A stretch of DNA of 64,000 nucleotides from Chloroflexota bacterium (GTDB taxonomy: Bacteria; Chloroflexota; Anaerolineae; UBA4142). The position numbers were made by a program, and so were the translations under genes. Each line of letters begins with the position of its first letter. Positions within the stretch are counted from its first letter, which is position 1. The notes below the pieces were generated by a model, which made no database searches, was not told the DNA's origin, and worked only from the letters and a program-made list of their open reading frames with translations. Location of the stretch: the NCBI GenBank assembly GCA_016208315.1, contig JACQYF010000146.1, positions 1-64,000 on the forward strand. Direction: 5' to 3'. This document shows positions 53,272 through 62,445 of this stretch, in pieces.

Positions 53272-54488
53272 TGGCAACCAACATAATCATGCCGTCGCTG
53301 GGCTTTGACATGACCGAAGGCAAGCTTGCCAACTGGTTGAAAAAAGAAGGCGACCGCGTCGAAAAGGGCCAAGCCATCGCAGAGATCGAAACCGAAAAGG
53401 CGACCGTCGAAATCGAGGCGACCGAGTCGGGCCTTCTGCAAAAGATTATTGTGCCCGCGGGGCAGACCGTTCCGGTGGGGACGATTCTTGCGATGATTGG
53501 CGTCTCAACCTCACCCCCCTTCCCCCCTCTCCTGAAACGAAGTTCAGTTTCAGGAGAGGGGGAAGGGAGCAAGGGGGATAGGGGTGAGGCGCGCATCAAG
53601 GCCTCGCCGCTCGCGCGGCGGATGGCGCAAGAAGCCGGGCTGGACCTCGCGCAGATCAAGGGCACGGGACCGGGTGGGCGCATCATGGAACGTGACATTC
53701 AGGCGGCGGCTCCACCCCCACCCCGGCCCTCCCCCGTCCGCGAGAGCGGCGGACAGGGGAGGGAGAGACCCCCAACCCCTCTCCCGCGCGCGGCGGAGGG
53801 CCGGGTGGGGGTTCCGCTCAATAAGATGCGCCAAGCAATCGCGCGGCGGATGACCGAAAGCAAGACCACGGTGCCGCATTTCTACGTGACCGTGGAAGTC
53901 AACATGGCTGAGGCGCTCAAGATGCGCGAGCAACTGAATGCTGTCGCGTCGGATGCGGAAAAAATCTCGGTCAACGATTTGGTGATTGCGGCAGCCGCAA
54001 GGATTTTGCTCCAGTTCCCGAATTTCAACGCGACCTACCGCGATGGCGCGCTCGGACAACATCCGCAAATCGCCATCGGCATTGCGGTCGCGCTGGAAGA
54101 CGGGCTTATCACACCGGTCCTGCGCGAGCCAGACAAGAAATCGCTAAAGCAAATTGCCGCCGAATCCAAGGCCCTGAACGACCGCGCGCGCAACAACAAA
54201 CTGCGCGCCGACGATCTTGGCAACGGGACCTTCACCGTTTCGAACCTGGGTATGTTCGGAGTGGACGAATTCATCGCCATCATCAATCCACCGGAAGCGG
54301 CGATCCTCGCCGTCGGCGCAGCCGTCAAACGTCCAATCGTCGCGGATGACGACGAAGTCAAGATCGCGCCGATGATGAAGGCGACCATATCCGTAGACCA
54401 CCGCGTGGCCGACGGTGCGCAGTCGGCGCGGTTTATGCAAGCGTTGAAAAAGCTGCTGGAGAATCCGGTGAATTTGTTGGTCAATTAG
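53271..54488 (+). CDS. pdhC: Dihydrolipoamide acyltransferase (E2) of the adjacent E1a/E1b
   Basis: Lipoyl EIETEKATVEIEATESG; PSBD ASPLARRMAQEAGLDLAQIKGTGPGGRIMERDI; catalytic ISVDHRVADGAQSARFM. Confidence 0.93.
   Translation: MATNIIMPSLGFDMTEGKLANWLKKEGDRVEKGQAIAEIETEKATVEIEATESGLLQKIIVPAGQTVPVGTILAMIGVSTSPPFPPLLKRSSVSGEGEGSKGDRGEARIKASPLARRMAQEAGLDLAQIKGTGPGGRIMERDIQAAAPPPPRPSPVRESGGQGRERPPTPLPRAAEGRVGVPLNKMRQAIARRMTESKTTVPHFYVTVEVNMAEALKMREQLNAVASDAEKISVNDLVIAAAARILLQFPNFNATYRDGALGQHPQIAIGIAVALEDGLITPVLREPDKKSLKQIAAESKALNDRARNNKLRADDLGNGTFTVSNLGMFGVDEFIAIINPPEAAILAVGAAVKRPIVADDDEVKIAPMMKATISVDHRVADGAQSARFMQALKKLLENPVNLLVN
53510..53588. repeat. In-frame palindromic element in E2 lipoyl-PSBD linker
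   Basis: ctcaccccccttcccccctctcctgaaac-gaagttca-gtttcaggagagggggaagggagcaagggggataggggtgag. Confidence 0.92.
53712..53811. repeat. In-frame palindromic element in E2 PSBD-catalytic linker
   Basis: ccacccccaccccggccctcccccgtccgcgagagcggcggacaggggagggagag...ggagggccgggtggggg. Confidence 0.85.
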
Positions 54489-54489
54489 T

Positions 54490-54717
54490 CAACCAGTCAT
54501 CAGTAATCAGTGTTCAGTGGTCAGTTACTGAATACTAGACTTTATCGGAAATAAGAAAAGGACTTTGCCGGGCACCAAAAACCAGGTATCCCTTGCTTCA
54601 TGTTGCTACGTGTTGCAACCGCATTTTCAGATTGTTTGACTCGGCTATCCGAAGCCAGTCCTTATTTCCGATAAGGTCTACTGAACACTGATTACTGATG
54701 ACTGATTACTTATTACT
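54490..54717. repeat. Outer stutter palindrome (cagtaatcagt...) interrupted by a TA-flanked element
   Basis: agtcatcagtaatcagtgttcagtggtcagttactgaatacta / ctactgaacactgattactgatgactgattac. Confidence 0.8.
54538..54678. mobile_element. Putative MITE (~141 bp) with ~22 bp terminal inverted repeats and TA duplication
   Basis: GACTTTATCGGAAATAAGaaaaGGACT ... AGTCCTTATTTCCGATAAGGTC, flanked by TA (54536-54537 and 54679-54680). Confidence 0.7.
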
Positions 54718-57468
54718 ATGAACGCCTGGCACGATTTCCCCGGCACGAATGCCGGGTACGTCCTCGAACTCTACGACCGCTATCGGCAAAACCCCAGTGC
54801 CGTCGACGCGGCGACCCGCGAGTTTTTTTCTCACTGGACACCTCCGACTGATGGGGCTGCTCCGGCAAGTACTGAATTACCAATTACCAAAGTAGTCGGG
54901 GCGGTGAATCTGGCGCACGCGATTCGCGCGTTCGGCCACCTCGCCGCGCAACTCGATCCGCTTGGTAGCCCGCCGCGCGGCGACCCTGCGCTGAATCCGG
55001 CGACGCATGGAATCGCCGAAGACGATTTGCGCCAACTGCCTGCCAATCTTGTAGGCGGCCCCGTCGCCGATGGCGCGGCCAATGCGCTCGAAGCGATCCA
55101 GCACCTGCGCGAGGTTTATTCCGGGACGACCGGCTACGATTACGATCACATCCACATTCCCAAAGAACGCGATTGGCTGCGTCAAGCTGCGGAATCGGGA
55201 CGTTTTTGCCCGCCGCAGGAACCGGTTGATGCAGTTGGATTGCTGGATCGCTTGTCGCAGATCGAAGCATTTGAGCATTTTCTGCGCCGAGTGTTTCCCG
55301 GCAAGACGCGCTTTTCGCTCGAAGGTGTGGACATGATGGCGCCGATCTTGGACGAGCTGGTCGGCGCAGCCGTCGAAGCCGGCACGCGCAGCATCCTAAT
55401 CGGCATGGCGCATCGGGGGCGACTCAACGTTCTCGCGCACATCCTTGGCAAACCGTACGCGCAGATTCTCGCCGAATTCCGAGATCCCGCGCGCGCCCAC
55501 AATTTTCGCGAGTCCATGGGTTGGACGGGCGATGTGAAATACCACGCGGGCGCGCGGCGCGCCATTGACGGCGATTTGTCCAAGAGCGTTGTGATCACTG
55601 TGCCGCCGAATCCCAGCCACGTCGAATCCGCCGATCCGTTGGCGCAGGGCATGGCGCGCGCCGCGAGCGAAAGTTGTGACCGCGCCGGCCCGCCGCGCTT
55701 GAACTCGTCTGTTGCGCTGCCGATTCTTATTCACGGCGATGCCGCGTTTCCGGGACAAGGGATCGTCGCCGAGACGCTAAATTATTCGCGGCTGGAGGGC
55801 TATCGGACGGGCGGGACAATTCACATTATCGCGAACAACCAGTTGGGTTACACGACCGAGCCGCAGGCGGGGCGGAGCACGTTGTACGCGAGCGACCTCG
55901 CCAAAGGTTTCGAGATTCCGATCGTTCACGTCAACGCCGACGACCCCGAAGCGTGCATCGAAGCGGCGCGGCTGGCGTCCGGCTATCGCGCGGAATTCCA
56001 CAAGGATTTTCTGATTGATTTGATCGGCTATCGCCGCTACGGCCATAACGAAGGCGACGAGCCGACCTTTACGCAGCCCCTGATGTATCAGAAAATCGCG
56101 CAGCATCCGAGCGTGCGCGCGTTGTGGTCGAATGCGCTCGTCGCGCGCGGGCTGATTGACGACGACGCGGCAAAGGCGATGAGGCTCAAGTACATGGACG
56201 AACTCCAGAGCGCGCTCGAATCGTTGCAGCCCGAGCGAGACTTGGTCGAGCCGGTGCCCGAACCGCCGCCTCCGAAAGCGGCGCAGCACGTCAAGACGGC
56301 GGCGCCAATCGAGCGATTGCGCGAACTGAACGCCGAATTGCTCAAACTGCCGGACGGTTTTGCGCCCAATCCCAAATTGGACCGCGCGATGAAACGACGA
56401 CGCAGCGCTTTGGATCATCCGGACGAAGCGAGTATTGATTGGGCGATGGCCGAGCAACTGGCGTTCGCCGCGATCCTCGCGGACGGCACGCCCATTCGGT
56501 TTACCGGTGAGGATGTTGAGCGCGGGACGTTTGGGCACAGGCATGCGGTTTTCCACGATGTCAAAACCGGCGCGACCTTCACGCCGCTGCAAGCAATGCC
56601 GCAGGCCAAAGCGGCATTCGCCGTATTCGACAGTCCGCTCTCAGAGAATGCCGCGCTCGGTTTTGAGTACGGCTACAACGCTCAGGAACCGGCGCGCCTC
56701 GTGATTTGGGAAGCGCAGTACGGCGATTTTGTGAATGGCGCGCAAATGATTATTGACGAGTTCATCATGTCGGCGCGCGCCAAATGGGGGCAGACGCCGT
56801 CGCTGGTGTTGCTTTTGCCGCACGGTTTTGAAGGCGCAGGTCCCGATCATTCGAGCGGTCGCTTGGAGCGGTTTCTGGAGCTGGCGGCGGAAACGAACGT
56901 GCGCATCGCCAATCCGACGACCGCCGCGCAATACTTTCACTTGCTCCGCCGGCAAGCCGCGTTGTTGAAAAACGATCCACTTCCGCTGATCGTGATGACG
57001 CCCAAGAGTTTGCTGCGTCACCCGCGCGCCGCGTCGCCGCCGCGCGATCTCGCCGAAGGTCGCTGGCAGCCGGTCATTGACGACGACCGCGCGCGAGATC
57101 AAATCAAGCGCCTCGTCTTTTGCAGCGGCAAGGTCTACATTGATCTCGTGACGAGTGAGCATCGCGAAAAGAATCCATCGGTCGCCATTATCCGCGTCGA
57201 GCAGTTGTATCCGTTCCCCGAAGCAGAAATCAGAGCGGTACTCGACGAATATCAGAAAATCGAAGAAATCGTTTGGCTGCAAGAGGAGCCGGAGAATATG
57301 GGCGCGTGGGCGTTCGTCCGGCCGTTGCTGGGCGAATTGACTGGCGAACGCGTACCGCTCCGTTACATTGGTCGCCCGCGCAATAGTAGCCCCGCGGAGG
57401 GTTCGCTGGCGCGGCATGTGGCGAATCAGAAACAATTAATCGAAAAGGCGTTTGAGAGTAAAACGTAA
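54718..57468 (+). CDS. sucA: 2-oxoglutarate dehydrogenase E1
   Basis: GYVLELYDRYRQNPSAVD; GMAHRGRLNVLAHILGKPY; HGDAAFPGQGIVAETLN; IIANNQLGYTTEP. Confidence 0.95.
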   Translation: MNAWHDFPGTNAGYVLELYDRYRQNPSAVDAATREFFSHWTPPTDGAAPASTELPITKVVGAVNLAHAIRAFGHLAAQLDPLGSPPRGDPALNPATHGIAEDDLRQLPANLVGGPVADGAANALEAIQHLREVYSGTTGYDYDHIHIPKERDWLRQAAESGRFCPPQEPVDAVGLLDRLSQIEAFEHFLRRVFPGKTRFSLEGVDMMAPILDELVGAAVEAGTRSILIGMAHRGRLNVLAHILGKPYAQILAEFRDPARAHNFRESMGWTGDVKYHAGARRAIDGDLSKSVVITVPPNPSHVESADPLAQGMARAASESCDRAGPPRLNSSVALPILIHGDAAFPGQGIVAETLNYSRLEGYRTGGTIHIIANNQLGYTTEPQAGRSTLYASDLAKGFEIPIVHVNADDPEACIEAARLASGYRAEFHKDFLIDLIGYRRYGHNEGDEPTFTQPLMYQKIAQHPSVRALWSNALVARGLIDDDAAKAMRLKYMDELQSALESLQPERDLVEPVPEPPPPKAAQHVKTAAPIERLRELNAELLKLPDGFAPNPKLDRAMKRRRSALDHPDEASIDWAMAEQLAFAAILADGTPIRFTGEDVERGTFGHRHAVFHDVKTGATFTPLQAMPQAKAAFAVFDSPLSENAALGFEYGYNAQEPARLVIWEAQYGDFVNGAQMIIDEFIMSARAKWGQTPSLVLLLPHGFEGAGPDHSSGRLERFLELAAETNVRIANPTTAAQYFHLLRRQAALLKNDPLPLIVMTPKSLLRHPRAASPPRDLAEGRWQPVIDDDRARDQIKRLVFCSGKVYIDLVTSEHREKNPSVAIIRVEQLYPFPEAEIRAVLDEYQKIEEIVWLQEEPENMGAWAFVRPLLGELTGERVPLRYIGRPRNSSPAEGSLARHVANQKQLIEKAFESKT

Positions 57469-57522
57469 AACGTGAAACGTAAAACGTAAACTGCTTTTAC
57501 GCATCACGTTTTACGTTTTAGG
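57457..57522. repeat. Stutter palindrome, unit ~ gtaaaac (copy 2)
   Basis: gtaaaacgtaaaacgtgaaacgtaaaacgtaaactgc...gcatcacgttttacgtttta; same family as 30162-30241. Confidence 0.88.
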
Positions 57523-57529
57523 GGTAGAC

Positions 57530-58738
57530 ATGTCAATCAAAATCGTCGTTCCCGAATTAGGCGAATCGGTCGTCGAGGCAACGGTGGGTCGCTGGCTGAA
57601 GAAAGAGGGCGACCACGTGGATGCCGGTGAGACGATCGTCGAACTTGAAACGGATAAAGTGGATTTGGAAGTCGGCGCAGAACGCGCGGGCGTGCTGGCG
57701 CGGATCGAAAAGAAGGAAGGCGAAGACGTAAAGGTCGGCGAGGTGCTGGGGATGATTGAAGACGCGCCGGAGAAAGTTGCGGCCGCGCCTTCCAAGCCAA
57801 CGCCCCCGCCGAGTATTCCTGAGGAAGCCGCGCACGTTGCGCCGCCCGCGGATGGCGATAAAGTGACTCCGGTTGCGCGGCGGTTCGCCCGGGAAAAGGG
57901 AATTGATTTGGCGCAGGTTGCCGGGACAGGCCCCGGCGGTCGCGTGACCAAGCAGGATGTGGAAGCGTCCCTCACCCCCCTTCCCCCCTCTCCTGGAACT
58001 GAACTTCGTTCCAGGAGAGGGGGGAAGGGGTTGGGGGAGGGGGGTGAGGAGCGCGTGCGCATGTCGCGGCGGCGGCGGACGATCGCGCAGCGGCTGCTCG
58101 AGGCCACGCAAACGACCGCGATGCTCACCACCTTCAACGAGATTGATATGAGCGCGGTGGTGGAGATGCGCCGGCGTCGCCGAGACACGTTCAAGGAGCG
58201 TTACGGCGTCGGTCTCGGTTTCATGTCGTTCTTCGTCAAGGCGAGCATCGGCGCGCTGAAAGCGTTTCCGCAACTCAACGCCGAAATCCAGGGCGACGAA
58301 ATCGTGCTCAAACACTATTACGACATCGGCATCGCGGTCGGCGCAAAGGGCGGATTGGTGGTGCCTGTGTTGCGCGACGCCGACCGCCTATCGTTCGCCG
58401 AAATCGAAAAGGCGATCGGGGAGTTGGCGCAAAAGGCGGAAGAGGGCACCCTGTCCGTCGAGGATTTGCGTGGCGGCACATTCACGATCACCAACGGCGG
58501 CGTGTTCGGCTCGCTCCTCAGCACGCCGATTCTGAACCTGCCGCAAGTCGGCATTCTCGGCCTGCACAAAGTAGAAGAGCGCCCCATCGCGTTGAACGGC
58601 CAAGTGGTCATTCGTCCGATGATGTACGTCGCCGTCAGCTACGATCATCGCATCGTGGATGGCCGCGAAGCCGTTCAGTTTCTCGTTCGAATCAAGCAGT
58701 TGGTGGAAGACCCCGAGGCGCTGCTGTTGGAGGGTTAG
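57530..58738 (+). CDS. sucB: Dihydrolipoamide succinyltransferase (E2)
   Basis: Lipoyl [80 protein letters not shown]. Confidence 0.93.
   Translation: MSIKIVVPELGESVVEATVGRWLKKEGDHVDAGETIVELETDKVDLEVGAERAGVLARIEKKEGEDVKVGEVLGMIEDAPEKVAAAPSKPTPPPSIPEEAAHVAPPADGDKVTPVARRFAREKGIDLAQVAGTGPGGRVTKQDVEASLTPLPPSPGTELRSRRGGKGLGEGGEERVRMSRRRRTIAQRLLEATQTTAMLTTFNEIDMSAVVEMRRRRRDTFKERYGVGLGFMSFFVKASIGALKAFPQLNAEIQGDEIVLKHYYDIGIAVGAKGGLVVPVLRDADRLSFAEIEKAIGELAQKAEEGTLSVEDLRGGTFTITNGGVFGSLLSTPILNLPQVGILGLHKVEERPIALNGQVVIRPMMYVAVSYDHRIVDGREAVQFLVRIKQLVEDPEALLLEG
57971..58048. repeat. In-frame palindromic element in SucB PSBD-catalytic linker (same family as 53510-53588)
   Basis: ctcaccccccttcccccctctcctggaac-tgaactt-cgttccaggagaggggggaaggggttgggggaggggggtgag. 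Confidence 0.92.
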
Positions 58739-58743
58739 GAGCG

Positions 58744-58851
58744 TCGGGCGACCGAGGTCGCAGCAACCCATGGCAAAGTCGACCTTCGCCGACTCTCTGT
58801 AGCCGACGGAGGTCGGCTTTGCTTTGTGTTGCTGCGACCTTGGTCGCCCGT
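58744..58851. repeat. Multi-hairpin element (copy 3) between convergent sucB and folE
   Basis: gggcgaccgaggtcgcagcaac...gtcgaccttcgccgac...agccgacggaggtcggct...gttgctgcgaccttggtcgccc. Confidence 0.85.
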
Positions 58852-58852
58852 C

Positions 58853-59545
58853 CTACCCGCCGCGATGCCCCCGCTCGTGTTCCAACCCACACGCGACAAA
58901 GAACTCGGCGCGGAGCGCGGGGTCGGTCGCATAGTGGCCGCGCCAGAAGGTCGTCCGCGTGATCGGCGAAATCTCACGCACGCCGCGCATCCGCGTGCAG
59001 GTATGTTCTCCTTCCAAATAGACCGCGACCCCGTGCGGTTTAAGCATGGCGCCGAGCGTATCCGCGACCTGTTCGCCCATGCGTTCCTGAAGCGTAAAGC
59101 GCGAGCCGAAGAGGCGCACCAGCCGCGTCAATTTGGAAATACCGATGATCTGTTCGTGCGCGATGTACCCAACGTAGGCGTGCCCTAGAATTGGGAGCGC
59201 GTGATGCTCGCACAAACCCGAAAAGTGAATCGGTCCTTCGATGACCTGGCTCAGCCGGCAATCGGGTTCGCCGCGGCATTCGGTCTCGAACACGGTCAGC
59301 AGTTTGGGATCGCCGTCGTACCCGCTCGTAATGTCGAACATCGCGCGGATAAAGCGGCGCGGGGTTTCTTTGGTGCCGGGTGTGTTGAGGTCCATTCCGA
59401 AGGTGGCAAAGATCTCGGCGGCATAGCCCTCAAGTCTCTTCATCTGCTCGTCCGATACCTTGCGACGGTTCCGCTCCATCGCTTGTCGAAATTCTTCCTC
59501 GTCCGGCTCCAGACCGGCCAGCGCATCCAAACCATCTGGCGGCAT
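58853..59545 (-). CDS. folE: GTP cyclohydrolase I
   Basis: FETECRGEPDCRLSQVIEGPIHFSGLCEHHALPILGHAYVGYI; GISKLTRLVRLF; CTRMRGVRE. Confidence 0.88.
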   Translation of the reverse strand: MPPDGLDALAGLEPDEEEFRQAMERNRRKVSDEQMKRLEGYAAEIFATFGMDLNTPGTKETPRRFIRAMFDITSGYDGDPKLLTVFETECRGEPDCRLSQVIEGPIHFSGLCEHHALPILGHAYVGYIAHEQIIGISKLTRLVRLFGSRFTLQERMGEQVADTLGAMLKPHGVAVYLEGEHTCTRMRGVREISPITRTTFWRGHYATDPALRAEFFVACGLEHERGHRGG

Positions 59546-59689
59546 GGTTTCTCCTCTCGTGTCTGTCTTCTCTACTGTATAACGGAGTCCAAGTTTCAAT
59601 GGATTGCCGCGCGCGTTGGAAATATGTGAGAATGGTAACTAGTACCAACTTGCGCCGTTATATGTTTGTGATATTTGGGAGAGTTGAAC

Positions 59690-60064
59690 ATGCAAAGCGG
59701 TCCTCTCTGGCCCTTGGCGGTCTACTTTGCCGCGGTCTTGATCCTTGTCGGCGGTATGGTCGCCCTCTCTTACGTCCTCGGGCAACGGCACTCGCAGCGC
59801 GCGACGGTCGAACCTTACGAATCAGGGATTCGGGTGACCGGCTCGGCGCGGCTGCGCTTTGACGTCAAGTATTACCTCGTCGCGATGTTTTTCGTCATTT
59901 TCGATTTGGAAACGGTCTTTATCGTCGCCTGGGCGATTGCGTTTCGAGAACTGGGTTGGGCGGGCTATATCGAAATCTTGATTTTTATCGGCGTGTTGGT
60001 CGCCGCGCTGATCTATCTGTGGCGATTGGGCGCGCTCGATTGGGGCACGCGAGTCAAGCGATGA
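59690..60064 (+). CDS. nuoA: NADH-quinone oxidoreductase subunit A
   Basis: [41 protein letters not shown]. Confidence 0.95.
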   Translation: MQSGPLWPLAVYFAAVLILVGGMVALSYVLGQRHSQRATVEPYESGIRVTGSARLRFDVKYYLVAMFFVIFDLETVFIVAWAIAFRELGWAGYIEILIFIGVLVAALIYLWRLGALDWGTRVKR

Positions 60065-60080
60065 CCGAGGTCACCTTCAG

Positions 60081-60713
60081 GTGAACTGGAATTTGACGAA
60101 ACCCACCCAAGCGCCGGTCGGCGAAACGGGCGACGGTCCGTTTGACGAGGTGATTGGCCGCGTGATCATGATGACGCGGCTCCAAGATTTGCTGGCGTGG
60201 GGCCGCAAGAATTCGATCTGGCCGTTCAACTTTGGGTTATCGTGCTGCTACGTGGAGATGGCGACGAGTCTCACCAGCAAATACGACATCGCGCGGTTCG
60301 GCGCGGAAGTGATTCGCGGCTCGCCGCGTGAAGCCGATTTGATGATCATCGCTGGCACGGTGTTCATCAAAATGGCGCCGGTCATCCAGCAATTGTACGA
60401 ACAGATGATGGAGCCGCGCTGGGTCATCTCGATGGGCTCGTGCGCGAATTCCGGCGGAATGTACGACATTTACAGCGTGGTGCAGGGCGTGGACAAGTTC
60501 CTGCCCGTTGACGTGTACGTGCAAGGTTGTCCGCCCAGTCCGACGACCTTCATGGAAGGGTTGATGCTGTTGCAGGATCTGGTCGGCAGCGAAAAGCGAC
60601 CGCTGAGCTGGATGATCGGCCCGCAAGGGATCATGCGCCCTGAGATGCCGTCCAGACGCGATTTGAAACGACCGGCGCGCCAACGCGCCACGGTGTTCCC
60701 TTCACCCGATTGA
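60081..60713 (+). CDS. nuoB: NADH-quinone oxidoreductase subunit B (GTG start)
   Basis: [56 protein letters not shown]. Confidence 0.95.
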   Translation: MNWNLTKPTQAPVGETGDGPFDEVIGRVIMMTRLQDLLAWGRKNSIWPFNFGLSCCYVEMATSLTSKYDIARFGAEVIRGSPREADLMIIAGTVFIKMAPVIQQLYEQMMEPRWVISMGSCANSGGMYDIYSVVQGVDKFLPVDVYVQGCPPSPTTFMEGLMLLQDLVGSEKRPLSWMIGPQGIMRPEMPSRRDLKRPARQRATVFPSPD

Positions 60714-60720
60714 TGGCACG

Positions 60721-62445
60721 ATGGACCTACTCCACGATTTGCAACGCGAATTCAGCGTGACGCTCCAAACGACCCGCGACGCGATCCCAACCATTTGGGT
60801 GTCGAAAGACGACGCGCCGCGGTTGCTTCGCCATCTGAGACAGGTGGCCCAGCCGTTTCGCACTCTGTACGATCTGACCGCGATTGACGAACGCGTGCGC
60901 GCGAATCGCGACGGCCAGCCCGACGGCGACTTTACCGTCGTCTATCATCTCATCTCCTACGAGCGCAACGCGGACCTGCGAGTCAAGGTTCCCTTGAAGG
61001 GTGAATATCCCGAGATTTGTACCGTCACTGACCTTTGGCCTGCGGCGAATTGGTACGAACGCGAACTCTGGGACATGTTCGGAATTACGGTCGCCGGGCA
61101 CCCGCACCTCACTCGCATTCTGATGCCCGCGTACTGGCAAGGGTATCCGCTGCGCAAGGAACACCCGGCGCGCGCGACGGAGATGGGTCCGTTTCAGATG
61201 CCGGAGCAGCGGGCGATTGCGGAACAGGAATTGCTGCAATTCAAACCGGAAGAATGGGGCTTGGCGCGTAACACCGAGGACGAGGATTTCATGTTCCTCA
61301 ACCTCGGCCCGCAGCATCCGGGAACGCACGGCGTCTTCCGGCTCGTGCTGCAACTCGACGGCGAAGAAATCGTGGATGTCGTGCCCGACATCGGCTACCA
61401 CCATCGCGGCGCGGAAAAAATGGGCGAGCGGCAATCGTGGCACACGTACATTCCTTACACCGACCGCGTGGATTATTTGAGCGGCGTCCTCAATAATCTG
61501 CCTTACGTTCTGGCCGTCGAGCAACTCGCCGGGATTCATGTGCCCGAGCGCGCGCAAGTGATTCGCGTAATGATGGCGGAACTGTTCCGCATCTCCAGCC
61601 ATCTCGTTTGGTACGGGACGTTCGCCCAAGACCTCGGCGCGCTCTCGCCCGTTTTCTACATGTTTAACGACCGCGAAAAACTTTTTGATATTGTGCAAGC
61701 GGTGACCGGCGCGCGGATGCATCCGAGTTGGTTCCGCATCGGCGGCGTCGCGCAGGATTTGCCCACGGGTTGGGAAACGCTCGTGAGCGATTTTGTGAAC
61801 TATATGCCGCGCCGCCTGGACGAGTACGACACGCTGGTTATGCAGAATCGGATTTTCAAAGCGCGCACGAAAGGCATCGGCGCGTTGACACTGGATCAGG
61901 CGATTGAGTGGGGTGTCACGGGACCGAACTTGCGCGCCTGCGGATTCGAATGGGACTGGCGCAAAAAGCGTCCGTATTCGGGGTACGATCAGTTCGATTT
62001 CGAGGTGCCGGTCGGCGCAACGGGCGATTGTTACGACCGCGCGGTCGTGCATGTCGAAGAGATTCGCCAGAGTCTGCGGATTATCGAACAGTGTCTCAAC
62101 AACATGCCCGCCGGTCCGTACAAGTCCGACCATCCGCTCACGACTCCGCCCATCAAAACATATACCATGCGCGATATCGAAACGCTCATCACGCATTTTT
62201 TGAACGTGAGCTGGGGGCCGGTCATTCCGCCTGGCGAGGCGTCGTTCGGCGTCGAATCGGCGAAAGGCAATAACAGTTACTATTTGATCAGCGATGGCAA
62301 CACCATCTCGTACCGCACGCGGATTCGCACGCCCTCGTTCGCGCACCTGCAAACGATTCCCATGCTCAGCCGCGGGCTAATGATCGCCGATCTCATCGCG
62401 ATTTTGGGCAGCTTGGATTTTGTGATGTCGGACGTTGATCGGTGA
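60721..62445 (+). CDS. nuoCD: NADH-quinone oxidoreductase subunit C/D fusion
   Basis: Nuo[29 protein letters not shown] then Nuo[44 protein letters not shown] in one frame. Confidence 0.93.
   Translation: MDLLHDLQREFSVTLQTTRDAIPTIWVSKDDAPRLLRHLRQVAQPFRTLYDLTAIDERVRANRDGQPDGDFTVVYHLISYERNADLRVKVPLKGEYPEICTVTDLWPAANWYERELWDMFGITVAGHPHLTRILMPAYWQGYPLRKEHPARATEMGPFQMPEQRAIAEQELLQFKPEEWGLARNTEDEDFMFLNLGPQHPGTHGVFRLVLQLDGEEIVDVVPDIGYHHRGAEKMGERQSWHTYIPYTDRVDYLSGVLNNLPYVLAVEQLAGIHVPERAQVIRVMMAELFRISSHLVWYGTFAQDLGALSPVFYMFNDREKLFDIVQAVTGARMHPSWFRIGGVAQDLPTGWETLVSDFVNYMPRRLDEYDTLVMQNRIFKARTKGIGALTLDQAIEWGVTGPNLRACGFEWDWRKKRPYSGYDQFDFEVPVGATGDCYDRAVVHVEEIRQSLRIIEQCLNNMPAGPYKSDHPLTTPPIKTYTMRDIETLITHFLNVSWGPVIPPGEASFGVESAKGNNSYYLISDGNTISYRTRIRTPSFAHLQTIPMLSRGLMIADLIAILGSLDFVMSDVDR

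Noticed and set aside
51287-54488. Assignment of the E1a/E1b/E2 operon specifically to acetoin or branched-chain 2-oxoacid dehydrogenase
   Set aside because: Cannot be discriminated from pyruvate dehydrogenase by eye; no E3 or diagnostic neighbour in the window. Gene symbols are provisional.
60727-62352. 541-aa minus-strand ORF opposite nuoCD (and similar long antisense ORFs such as 11450..12838, 31500..32927, 21433..22740, 55777..56592)
   Set aside because: High-GC shadow ORFs: Arg/His/Ala-rich composition, no recognisable domains, fully overlapping confident conserved CDSs.
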